Positions 35,906-47,867 of a stretch of DNA of 64,000 bases are shown one piece after another. Below the pieces are notes generated by a model. That model searched no databases and was not told the DNA's origin. It saw nothing but the letters and a program-made list of their open reading frames with translations. This DNA comes from Rhea pennata (taxonomy: Eukaryota > Chordata > Aves > Rheiformes > Rheidae). The translations under genes were made by a program, and so were the position numbers. The stretch lies in assembly GCF_028389875.1 (NCBI RefSeq), contig NC_084663.1, forward strand, positions 16,196,666 to 16,260,665, given 5' to 3'. Numbering within the stretch: the first letter of the stretch is position 1; each line of letters opens with the position of its first letter.

Positions 35906-38277
35906 ATTGCTTCCTGTGACCTGCTGGCTCACGCTGGCTAACTTCTGCTAACGCGGTAATGCTGTTTTTGTGCACATGCCAGGTACTGTTCTGGCTGATT
36001 GAGTGAAGCTGAGCAAAGTGAAACTATTGCACCAGATAGAAACTCAGACTGTGCTGAAGATCAGGTATCCAATGATTCTCTCTCAGCTTCAGGGTGGAGC
36101 TGTCAATTGGGGAACGTTTACTTGTCTGCCCTCAGCTAGTTTACTGCAGCCTGAGACTGAGCTGAAAAGAATGCAGGAGGTTGGTCACTTGGAAAGAGTG
36201 GTCATCACACATATGGGAGAAATCACAGATGTTCACTCCTGAGTCATCACATACAAGAAGGAAAACTACATTGCAGCTCTTAGTGACTAAATGTTCATAT
36301 ATTGCAGTGCTACAAAAAAACAGTGAGGAATCTTACATTTACTTGTCTCTGCTCGTTCTTGGAAATGCTAGATATTAAATTAAAAATTAAAAAAAATTAA
36401 CCTGACTCTTATGTCAAGATAGCATTATAAACCCTGATAATGCTATCTTAATAGTATTGTAGCAGTGGGTCTGAGAGGAGAAATGTTACAGCAGATTTAT
36501 TAAATTTCATGCTAGATTTTTTCAGGTCTGTTAGACATCCAAGTTCAAATGGAAGGCCTTGTACTCAATATAGGAAAGAACTATATTAGATTTCTGAAAG
36601 CTAGCTCTCTGCATGTTATGCTCAAAGTTACCTACTCTAAATGGAATATGTAAAATTGCTTTATCTGGAAATGGTAACAACTCCTGAAGTTGCAATGGAT
36701 TTCTGCTCTTAACTGAGCATTTTCCTTCAGGTCTGCTCCTTGTACTCCACTTTGACCAGAAACACCTCAATTTGAAACTGACTTTAGTGATTGAGCACTT
36801 TCTGTGGATTTCTTTTTTACCTTGTCCCCAGTAAACAATCCAGCAGAGTCCAGCTGATAACCTTGACAGGCTGGGTCTAGCTTTCAGGAGTCACAAGTGC
36901 TTTTGCCTCTTAAGGTGAGTGAATATACCCAGCTGCTTCGTTTTGAAGGGCTGCTGCTGCATGTAAGGGACCAAAAGACTGATAAGTTTCTAGAGGAGCA
37001 GAACCTGGGCAATATGAGTGTAAATGACTAAATCTGTTTAGTGGAATGGTCTAAAAGATCCTTTTGCTTGCAGATTGATAGAATGCAGCAGTTGTGTTTT
37101 TAATTTTTATAGTTTTGGTCTACCCTTCAGTTAGAAAAAGCTTTCTAAATACCACACAGATGCAAATATTGAATATACTGTTTGGTGGACTTCAGTGATG
37201 TATATGTAAGGGTGATTTCTGTATATGGCTACCTAAAAGCTTTGTGCAGGAGGAAGAGGATAGGGAGAAATGAGAATAAGAGTGAATAAGAACATTAGTA
37301 AATGAGAAATGGGAACATTAGTGAGTTAGTGATACTTGTTAGGTATCTTGGCTGAAGGCTACTTGACTAATACTGCTTCCACAAGCTTTCTGTTTTGATT
37401 TTTTTGATGCTATCCTTAGATCCTTAGAAAACAAGACACGTTCTCAGCTTTTTTTTTGGACCAAGATAATTTACTTGTATGGCCTTTGGAAATGTTAACC
37501 AATTTCAGCAAAAACTTGAGGACTCAGCTTGGTAATGGAAAAATTGGCCTGCATGCACGTTGTCCAGGAGTGGCCAGCATCTTTCCATTACCATTTGAGT
37601 GTTCTTTTTTATCATTCTTCATTTTCTGCCCTGTTTTATTGCTCCTATCTTTGTTTGTTAGATCTACAAATGAAACCCCAAGAAAGACTTTTTTCCATTT
37701 ACATTCAGAGTGCATTTGGACTTCTCAAATACATTTGGCTCACAGCCCTGAAACTAGGTTTCCTTTAATGGTTGTACTGTTTTCCCTATTCTGTTATCAG
37801 TCTCCATTTGTAGTACACTTCAGGAAAACATCTGTGTGAGAGACTTAAGAATCCTCCATGTGAAAGCATGAATCTTGAGGTATGAGGAGAAGAGCTAGAG
37901 AGCTAGACTCTCTAGCTAGAGATAGTTGTTAATCTCCCTGTTCTCTTGATTGATTTCAAGGTGTCAACCTATTTATGAGTACGATATACCTCAATACTCA
38001 GTCTGAGGGCTTGTTTCTGGAGACGATTTAATTGTTATAACCACTGATGTGAATCCATTTGGTTGCACTAAGGTACAGGTGGCACCAGCATCATTTGTAG
38101 TCTATAATGGAAGCTAAAAAATCCCAGTCAAATGATGTATCATATATAAGGAAAAGATATTTGAAAAACAGAACAAAATTATAGATCGTTCAGTAGTTCT
38201 CATAATTCTTCGAGTAACTCATGAATGCTGAGCTAATAGTTTATAACTAGAAATTCTAAAGGGCTCTTTATGGGTTT

Positions 38278-38475
38278 GAATCATAGAATCAGTAAGGTTG
38301 GAAGGGACCTCTGGAGATCATCTAGTCCAACCTCCCTGGTCAGCAGGGTCACCTAGAGCGTGTTAGACAGGGTTGCATCCAAGCGGGCCTTGAATACCTC
38401 CAGAGAAGGAGATTCCACAACCTCTCTGGGCAACCTGTGCCAGTGCTCTGTCACTCCCACAGTGAAGAAATTCCA
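38278..38475 (-). mobile_element. Short CR1 3'-end fragment, antisense
   Basis: Begins with tcatagaatc and ggttggaagggacct, the reverse complement of the CR1 3' terminus, and continues through ctagtccaacctccctggtc and the gattccacaacctctctggg block. About 200 bp; 5'-truncated in the usual CR1 manner. Confidence 0.9.
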
Positions 38476-39289
38476 GTAAACTTTCTTTAGGTAACATTTG
38501 AGGCAAAGTTAGAATTCTTCTAGAGACTTAAATGAAAGGTCTTAAATGTCTTGTGTTATTGCAGAAAAAGCACAATAACGGAAACAATTTAAAATATATG
38601 AACTCAGGCTTACCTTGATACTTTGAGCAAAACTTGGTGTAATATATATAATTATGAACAAGTACAAATCTGTAAAATTAGTTCTGCAGAAGTAAAGAAC
38701 TGTTGGAAGGTTAAAATACTTTCATACATATCCATTCATGTTTATGTCATCAGAAGTACCATTTATTTTTAAAACTTTTGATTTCTTTTTCTCTTCTTTC
38801 CTTTCTTATATCTTTACTGATAGGTTCAGTTCCCAAAATAATGGACTATTTCAGTATTCTATTTAGTCTGAGTTAGTGTCCTCCAGAGCAATGGCTGTAG
38901 AGTCAGTGACATAACACAGCGTAATCCTTGTTGTGTACTGGAATTACAAGTGAGAATCCTATTTTCTAAAATACTTAAAGAACATGATTCTTGCCTACTT
39001 TATTTCTGCTCATGAGGAGTAAGAGGGGAGGAGGATAATGGGCCACCAGGTTCATGGTTTCTCCTAGTTAACTTTGTTAGGAATGTTTTACTTCACTGAC
39101 AGAACTTTCTTTTTGATGCTGTTAGGAAAAGAGCCCTGAAACACTCTTCCTGATAGATAAATCTAACCTTTTGACTGAGCACGTAATGTATTTTGATTTG
39201 TAAACTAAAGCTTGAGTAGTTATACATGACTGCTTGTAGTATGTTTTTGTAGGTAAATATTAGAGATTTATATATTTATTTATTTATAG

Positions 39290-39498
39290 GTACATGCTGG
39301 GCCTCTCAGCTGTTCCGGCAGTTATACAGTTTCTTGGCTTCCTGTTTCTTCCTGAGAGTCCCCGTTGGCTCATTCAGAAAGGCCAGACTCAGAGAGCACG
39401 AAGAATTCTCTCTCAGATGCGTGGTAACCAGGCAATTGATGAGGAGTATGACAGTATCAAAAACAACATTGAAGAAGAAGAAAAAGAAGTTGGATCAG
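39290..39498 (+). CDS. SLC2A13: SLC2A13 coding exon 3: TM6, PESPR motif and start of the central cytosolic loop
   Basis: Encodes the last base of Arg239 to Ser308 plus one base. The acceptor is tttatttatag|g and the donor cag|gtatgc; 209 bp, entering in phase 2 and leaving in phase 1. Seen: TM6 (about 241-259), the hallmark sugar-porter motif PESPRWL (260-266), then the helical cytosolic linker with [12 protein letters not shown] (275-286) and a strongly acidic tail EEEEKE (300-305). PESPR is part of the cytosolic motif network that stabilises the outward-facing state in this family. The C-terminal half (TM7-TM12, the large extracellular loop and PETKG) must lie beyond position 64000; no exon with that coding content was recognised downstream. 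Confidence 0.97.
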
Positions 39499-42400
39499 GT
39501 ATGCCAAATGTTTATTGGCATCTCTGAGCATCAGTAAGGAGATATTTTGTTTTTCTTATTTTGCTTTTCTTGACTGTTTTGCTATTGCTTAAAGTATTTC
39601 ATATTTTGGTAACTTCAGAACTGAAGACCTGTTTCTGTTATCCTACAGTTTTAATTTCTGATTTCTTAAATGATGAAAACTAAAATACTTGCTTATTACA
39701 TTTATTTCATGTGAGAAAGGCACTTTCTTTCATTGGAAAAGAACATGAAGGTTAAAAGACCAAACAGACATTCCGGAGGTCCTGAAGGATTAATGTTTTA
39801 CATGCCTGAAGTTAACCACAGTCCACATCCAGACTGAGAGATTCTAGACTAGCAGCTTTTGGAAAGATATCCAAAACTAGGTGTGTAATATTAGGTTGTT
39901 CTTCAGTAAAGACAGTGTCTGAGGTCCTTTTAGTCTGCCCAAAAGATTGAGTTATCTAAATCAATTCCTTTTTGCCTCTTTCATATCCTTATACCATATG
40001 TCTTTATGCTGTTAGCTTTAAGCAAGATTACAGTATTATTAACTGTCTTTTTAATCTACTAAGTCTGTTAAGGTGGGAATTGTAATTAAGGCTCTTAAAT
40101 AAGACTCATCTTAGTTCTTGCTTTCTTAAGCTTGCTTATCAAAGCTTTATTAAGCTTTGATAGGAAAATAACTTTGCAGAGCCGGTGGAAAGGAAAATGC
40201 AAGGTATTTTACAGTCGTGTAAACTGACATTCAACATCTGATAATATCTAATCTCATTGCTTTGCTGAGTTTGGCTTTGGAGTTTACAGTAAGTGATTAA
40301 GTATCATGAAAAAAGTTATTTGACCCATATTAGTGACCAGATTTTCAAAATATCCATCATGGATGTTGAAGGAATGGATTTTTTTTTCTTTTTATGCTTT
40401 TTGTGGGTTTGGATCCTTTGTTTCCAGGTCTTCAATGGGACAAATTTTAATTACCTTGAAACTGATTTGATAAAAAGTGAAAATGGATATTCATAAAATA
40501 GCTAGACATTGAGAATCCTGCACAGGGTCCCTGATCCCAATTAGATACTGGACCATTAGCTTCTGTGGAGAACCACTTAATATCTAGCATAAAAGCATTT
40601 CTGCTAAGTAGAAATAAAAGAAGCAGGAGTCTGACCCATTCTGTCGCTTATTTTTGGGCTATAGATTATGGCTTTATTTCTCTCTTTTTATAAAATCTTT
40701 CCTCCTGTTGTTGTTTCACTGTTCACAAATTAAATGGGGTGTTATAGAACTAATTCTAGCTCAGTTTTTAAAGCACTGCTGTACACACCTGTAGCTTGGA
40801 CTGGCACACTAGTTACGCGGCTGCTGGCTTTCTGGGATGTGTAGGTATCTTGATTTTTTTTTCCTTTTCCCCAGAAAAACTCATTGTGTGGCTGGAGAAC
40901 TTTCCTGGAGACATTTTAGTGAAATGAAGCACATCCTTATGGAAAAATGAGGTTACAATGAGTCAGTGAAAAACACTGGATAATCCACAGCTTCAGAGCT
41001 TTCATAGAATGACATTAAAGAAATAAGGATACTTAAGAGTAAATGCTTTCCAACTTGTCATAACTGCTTATCATAAAGGTGTTAGATAGTTGTCACTCTC
41101 GTTTCTAGTAACTGGTTACAATTGGACTTCATCCCATTTAACTCAAAATTTTTATTGTTTTAGAACCAAAGTTGTGTTTGGTTGTGTTTCAACATCAAGA
41201 CAAACCTTTATTTGCCTCTTGTGACTTACATCTGGTATTTACAAGTCATTAAATTACCATTAGTTTCCTTTCTTGAGGAGTTGTCTAGATATTCAGTATT
41301 GATTTGGCATACATGGTGAGAACAACTTCCTGTTCATGATTTCATTGCCAAGTGTTCAGGCTTTGACAACTCAAATGTATGCCTCTGCAAAGGCATTACA
41401 TTTCATTTTGCCATGTGTATTTCTTTTTTATTTTGTTTTGTGTGTTCCTGCAGAACTTCTTGAATTCATTACTCCTATTTGTAGCACACAGCGTTTTAAA
41501 ACACCAGTTAATAACAATGCCAAATGGTGGTGGTAATTCCTGTCAGACATTCTGGATATTATTCCAGTTTTGCTAAAAACTTTCCTATATTGAAAGTGTG
41601 TGTATGTGGAATCCAAAGACAGCTTTGTAGTTCAAAAATCATCCTGCCTACATTAGCTAGTAGGTTGTTTTCCTTTTCTGTCACCTCTTTTCCTGAAAAA
41701 AGAGCAGATGTTCTTTTTCATTAACTGATACACAAACAGCTTCACCGGTTTCTCAGGGCATCATTTTGTGTGTGAAAAGAAGTCTGTGTTTGACTCCTTC
41801 ACCACCAGAGGCATAACAGAATGTAACCATAACGCTTTCTCAAATCCCACACTTAAAAACTGTAATGCTTTTTGCAACTATTTCATCAACTACCCTTGGC
41901 ATCACATGATTGAATCACAGGGGTACTTCATCTGTTCATCTAAGTTACTTTCTTAAAGATTTGGGTTTGATGTCTGTGATAAAACCAGAGAGATTCATCA
42001 CATTTTCTGGATGGTCATCAAACACCTTCTGACTTGAAAATAATAAAAATATCTTGAGCAATAACATCTATTTCCAAAGTTTTTTTGTACCAATGTGGGG
42101 TACCTGCTAAGTGAATGATTTATGTTTCTTTATCCTTTCCAGTACCTTTAGCCAAATCACGACTGCTGCTTAGCAGCTTATTTCTGAGCATTTTCAGATT
42201 GGTATAAGAAAATGGATATTTAGTAATATCTTTTTGACACTTGCCTTTTGATTGCTTATGCAAATTAATTTTTTTTGTGGTGGTAATGAATATGACTTTT
42301 GCCTGCTCCATTCTGTACTTCCAGTGTGACTTCCGGTGTTGTAAAGTCCACAACTTGAATCTAGATTTTCTGGGAGAAAATTTGCCTTTTGAAAGGAAAG

Positions 42401-45400
42401 GGAAGGGTATTGCACTCTGCAGTTACATTACAAAGCAAGCTGAATCTTGATGAAGTCCAGCTGATCAGGCTCTTTTTAACACAACCCCCCTCTCAGATGA
42501 GGGGGTGCTAGTGCAAGAATGAGCTGGCTGTAGGAAAACCAAAGGCAGAAGGACTAGCCAGAGAAGTGAGAAAGGAGAGAGCTCCCTACAGGTGTGGCAG
42601 TGGTAGCAGTAAGTGTTAAGTTGCATTCCCTTCAAATACACTGTGGATCTCACAAATTCCCAATACTAGGCTCAGACTCAATAGCTTTAGCAGGAGAGAA
42701 AAGGGGAGAGAACAGACAGAAAGGGCTTGTGACTCATGAAAAGATCAAAGATGTTGCTGGGACAGGGTTCTGGGGTGAATCTTCCCTTTTGTTAGCAAAA
42801 CTAATGTATGACTTCCACTGCCATTGAATCACAGTTTTTAGTACAGTTGAGGCAGATGTTTTGTACTGTATGTTAAAGACAGGCAGCCGGTTCTTAGAAA
42901 TGCAAGTAAGCACTGATACAGTGGCTTAAGTACACAGGTACAGATGAAGTAACTTGTACTGCTAAGTAAATTAGAGGGAGCTATTTTCAGTATCAATTCT
43001 AGTGTAAACACTTCAGAGTGAATTCAGTGGTTGGCAGTTTTGTGCATAACATACTATAGCCATCTGATACAGTTACATACTTTTGTAAATGTTTTTCAGG
43101 CTGCCAGGGAAGCATCCATTTTAGACTAGAAAGAAATCATTACAGTGTTCATTAGTGAAATTTAAATATATCATTAATTTTCTGTACACTTAATGAATCA
43201 CCAGTGTTCAAAGCAAGTCATGGGAAAGAAATCTATACTAAGCCACTGCACGTTGCATGGCTCTTCCTCATGCCTCTGCTGAAACAACCTTGAGCTGTGA
43301 TGTTCCAGACTATGAAGTGCGAGCGATGAGTATGTACTAACTTTTACTTATCATCCTGATGAAATTAACATAATTTGTATGAAGACTGGATGTTTGTTTT
43401 TGTTTTGATGTAAGCATGGATCATAGTTACAGTAGGAGAACACTACAATCTCCCCCAATTCTATCTTTCCCACATTTCTCTAACGTGTGAAGTAAGGTTG
43501 AGACTCTTGAGCTTATGCCTATGGACCGTTACTTTTTAATTGCTCCAAGCATTTATATGCCAACCTTTGATCGTGAGGATGTCTCTTTTGCGTGATACTC
43601 TGCTTTGTAATTCTGCTCATGTAAAACCAGGCTGGGGCTTAGCAATACATAGAGCTGCGGTGCTTCTGTGAAATTCACTCAGGGTGATTTACAAAATTGA
43701 TCGTTACATGTTAATATTGTTCAACCTACCATTCTGTGCCTGTTCCAAAGTATTCAGTAATGAGCATTGCTTCTGAGCGAGCCATTTTCTGATGTTTTAA
43801 GTATTCTTAATAATTTTTTATAATAGCCTATTTTTTTCTGAGGCCAGAAGAGAAAGATTGATACCACCCTGTCTTTCATTCCTTTCATTCAACTCTTTCG
43901 CTTTTTCTCTGAAATTTTCTGCTGGATTAGTGAGTCATTCTCCTTCCTTGGGTTTTGCATTCCCCAGCTGCAGGTAAATGTATTATTATGCCAAAGTAAA
44001 ATCACCTAATTAGCATTAGGTTTCAGCTCATAACTTTACCAAGTAATTGTTAGTTAAAATAGGGTATTTTCAGAGATGTGATCTGGACTCTCAGTCTTTC
44101 CTAGATACAGTTTATTTCTATTTCTTGCAACTTCTTTTCTTAGTATTTTAACTTGTTAGTCTTGCCTATGGCTTTGGCTTCAACCATTTGACACCTGTCT
44201 CTCTAGAGAGGTACTAGAAAATTTCAGTGTTTTCATACTTGATCATAATTCTTCCCTTACTTCAGACAGTCTCTTTTATCTTTTGCCATTGCCTGACAGA
44301 CCTGCAGTTCAGTATGACATAGACATGCCTCTTATTATAGACATCAGCTGGAATTTTATTTAATGGAACTTGCTAATACTGAGATACTGGAGTAGGGCTG
44401 TGCAGAGATCTGAATCATTCTGATCCTAGGGACTCAAACTCATATTTCAAATCTAAGTCTAGTTTTATGATCCTAAGTGGTTCTTGGTATCTGTAACCAT
44501 TACATGCAGTTAGATGGAAGTCTTTGGAGCAAAAGAAACAAAGGAGGTGGACTAAGATTTCTTTGAAGAAAACCTGAGAGGCAATATAATCGATGGACAC
44601 CTCAGCCTGAAATTCTTGTTTGTTACTACACCAAATGCAAGAATCAGTTGTAGATTGTTTTGCCTTTGTATTTTCCAGGGATCATGACCAATGAGAAAAG
44701 GACTTGCAAGGAATGTCTTTGTTTCATTCTTGTATTTTAACTATTTGAGTTTTAGAATTATTTTTCTCAGGTATGTTCTCTTAAGAACAAAAATTCTTCC
44801 TGTGTAGTATCTTCATTGGAATTTATTTTGTTTTGAGTTGATGCCAAAAGAGCAGCACTCCTCTAGATAATCAAAATTCATGCAGTGTAGGCAAATAAAA
44901 ACATGGAGACATTTTATGTTCCCAGGTCTTGAGAAACTATACTAGCTAAATTCAGTATATGATCAGGTTTATGAGGAAAAACCTTTAAAACTTGACAAGG
45001 AATACTGAAAGTATGAATTACTGTATTTAAACTCGTAAACAATTAAGGAAGATGGATAAAAAAGCTATTTTGGTTCTATTTTATCCTTACAGTCTTTTGA
45101 AAGGCAGAGTAATTCTCACAGATTTGACCTTTGAAAAATGCAGTTTAATAAAGACCACATCTTTTTCTACCTTGCCTAGAAATACGACTACTATATTCTA
45201 AAAGTAAGAGTTCATTTCTGGTATCTTAGAGCTTCTGCTGATAGAAGGTAGCACACACAAACATGGGTTTGAGAACTTAAATATACTTGGCAATTACTGA
45301 TTTTAGAGATTAGGTTTACCTGGCAGTACATTATAAGTCAAGCTTGCTTGAATGACTATAACCAAAAAAGCCGTTAGTCTTCCACCTTAGTTTTCAATGT

Positions 45401-45630
45401 ACTAATATAAATTGAATGTTTATATGAAAATGGTGCCTAACTACCTTTCTGAAGATCAGATATTTTTCAGGGTAGACCGCTCAAACAAATTTCAGAGCAA
45501 ATTCCTATTGACTTCAGGTCCAGAAAGAAAATTCAGGTAAGCTGGTCCTGAAGGGGAGAAAAGGGTGAAACTTCATGAAAGCATGGAGAGGCGTTACTGA
45601 GGCAAGAGTAGCTGGAGTTTGTATGACTTT

Positions 45631-45746
45631 CCACACGTGCACACACATACTCGTATGCATGCATATATATACACAACATTTTATATAAATATGTATGTGT
45701 ATGTGTGTATGTGTATATATATATATATATATATACTCATACACAA
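45631..45746 (+). repeat. Compound CA/TA/TG microsatellite
   Basis: Degenerate CA units, then TATA, GTATGT and a pure TA run (about 45716-45734). Alternating purine-pyrimidine over more than 100 bp; the TA core is likely polymorphic. Confidence 0.95.
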
Positions 45747-47159
45747 AATATATAATTTTTGAAAATCAGATTTGCTATGAGATTTTTGGAGATGAAGTTA
45801 GACAGTGTTCCATTGATAGCTTAGTATTAGTCCGCAGCCTGTGAAACTTACAGCAAATTAAAACTAGAAGTCTGAAAAAAAGATTTTCTCTCTATCAGGT
45901 CAAAATTAAATCTCTGCATAATAATTTTATTTTAAACAAAGTGGCATTATTCATAGACTGAAGCTGAATTCCTCATGTAGGGGTAGAATTAACTTCTACT
46001 CTTCATCTGAGATAGCTTGTGGATCTACATGTCTGCAAAAAGTGGTGGATGCCACTCCAAATTATCAGTGTATCACTGACCATTCAGCTACTTTCAACAT
46101 TACTGTTTTGGAAGAGGGATATTGTTTTGTGCAAACTTACGTTTCAGTGAGAGACAATGTTGGAAGAATAAGACTATTGGTTGACATCCTTTCCTGAGAG
46201 AATGTGGTCCTTGTAAAGCTGACTGAAAGAGGACCTGTGAATAAAGATAGTATTTAGTTTTCTTTCGGTTTGGTTCAGGGAAATAGGAACTTGAAACTTT
46301 TTTTGTGTTTCAAATACAACCACGGCCTCCTCAAGCCCCTCTACATTTCATTTCTAGTTGCTTAGTTTTCTGTCTTAATAGGAGCAAGCAAAATTAGCCA
46401 TTTTTTGTGCAGCTACAGTACTTCACAATTATAGAAAATTAATGTTTTCCTTTAACACAAAAACATTTTTTTTGTACTTTCTCTAGCTAGTCTAACAAAC
46501 TTGGACTAGGTTATTTTCTGGAAGCAGTACACTTCTGGCCACAGTTTTCATGCTTTCTAGAAGCTCAGCTCAGTTCTAAAGCAGGAAGCTAGACACGCTG
46601 CTTAGATTTTTGAAAAGTAGTACTTAGCTATGTAACTTGGCTTGTTATCAACATTTGCTATATAGTCTGATAAACTTTAAACACCCTTTGTAACTGTTTT
46701 CATTTACAGTGGTTCCTTCCCACTGATGGCTAGTGGAAAACACAAAGGTAACATGGCATACAGTAATTTTTATTTTAGCACAGCTGACCTAAAAGATTCC
46801 TAGTAGAAGTGAACTTGAAAGAATTAGGGAACTATTCTTAGTCAGCCAAATAAAAATGAATGTGTACAGAATGAGTAAAAGTAAGGAATAAAGCAAGCAG
46901 AAAAGACTAGGCATAGGGAAAAGAAGAAGCAGACCTGAAGGAGTGTTAAAGGGTGAATTAACTCTGAACAGTGATAGCACCGGTTCATTATTCAGTACAG
47001 AAACTGAGATAAATTCGTGCATAGATATTTCCTGCCATGTGCCTAATTGATATGGTTTATTAAACTGGAAAGGGAGAACTAGGAATTGAGAGGGGCTGGA
47101 GAAAGAGAAGGCCGTACTGGGAAAGACAGTTGTAGGATCTTAGTGATGGGACAGGAAGG

Positions 47160-47515
47160 GAAGGGCAGAATATTTGCGCTTAAAGGCAAGTTACAGCATG
47201 TAGCTCGAGGTTCGAGACGTTCGGCCAAGGGCCGGGCTGATTGGTATTGACAGTCTGATAACCTCTCTTGAAAAAGGCTAGGATCGGGCTAGGATTTATT
47301 ACTGTGGTCTTGCTTGCCAGATTTATTTCTCTTTGATTTGAACGGAAAATAACTGATGAGCGTTGGAGTTGGTATGCCTAGGTAGGAGGTTCGATCTGAG
47401 GTCATACGGGTTGAGCGTGTAGTGCCGCCAGCCTGATGCTCTCGTCGTTTCGTTAGAGACAGAATTTTGAATTTCCAGGGTGTGTTTGTGTGAGAGATGG
47501 GCACGCGCTGCATTA
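47160..47515. promoter_or_regulatory. CpG-retaining patch in intron 3
   Basis: About 20 CpGs in about 350 bp, whereas neighbouring kilobases have very few. G+C is only moderate. No ORF or RNA gene is recognised. CpG retention suggests germline hypomethylation, hence a possible enhancer; this is inference. Confidence 0.3.
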
Positions 47516-47845
47516 CAGCAGGTTTTAACTCTCCAGACCTTTATTTTTTATAACATAGTTCAACTGATGTACTTATTTCTTATCTGAAATTATGGATCTA
47601 CTTTTTATATTTATGTATATTGTTAAGAAGTAGTAAAATTATGTTGCTTTTAGAGCTACTAATGGTATTCAAGAGCTCAGTTAATTAAAAAGAAAAAGCC
47701 GGGTTCTTTACCGTTTCCCTGCAGGACCCAACATCTGAACTGAATACACAATTCTAACTGAATATTCCCACTTGAGCTGCCTATTTACAGGCAGCAAGGA
47801 TTTAGACAAAATATAGTGTTGTGTGAAAATCTTAATGGGCATAGC

Positions 47846-47867
47846 TTTTTTTTTTTTTTTTTTTTTT
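47846..47867 (+). repeat. Poly-T tract, 22 bases
   Basis: Uninterrupted run of 22 T. No antisense retroposon body is recognised next to it. Confidence 0.95.

Larger units (their letters stand above)
32523..39289 (+). other. SLC2A13: SLC2A13 intron 2 (6.8 kb)
   Basis: Donor GTTTGT, acceptor TTTATAG; phase 2. Three CR1 remnants (34.3-35.1 kb sense, 35.36-35.91 kb antisense, 38.28-38.48 kb antisense) make up over a fifth of it. A strong acceptor and donor pair 11 nt apart occurs at 32893-32903. No other exon was recognised. Confidence 0.95.

Noticed and set aside
43071..43130. Acceptor-like site at 43.1 kb as SLC2A13 exon 4
   Set aside because: The reading in the required phase does not give the expected TM7-region residues and soon meets a stop.
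47210..47400. GGTTCGA-type B-box motifs suggesting a tRNA gene
   Set aside because: No A box, cloverleaf or acceptor stem could be formed around either motif.
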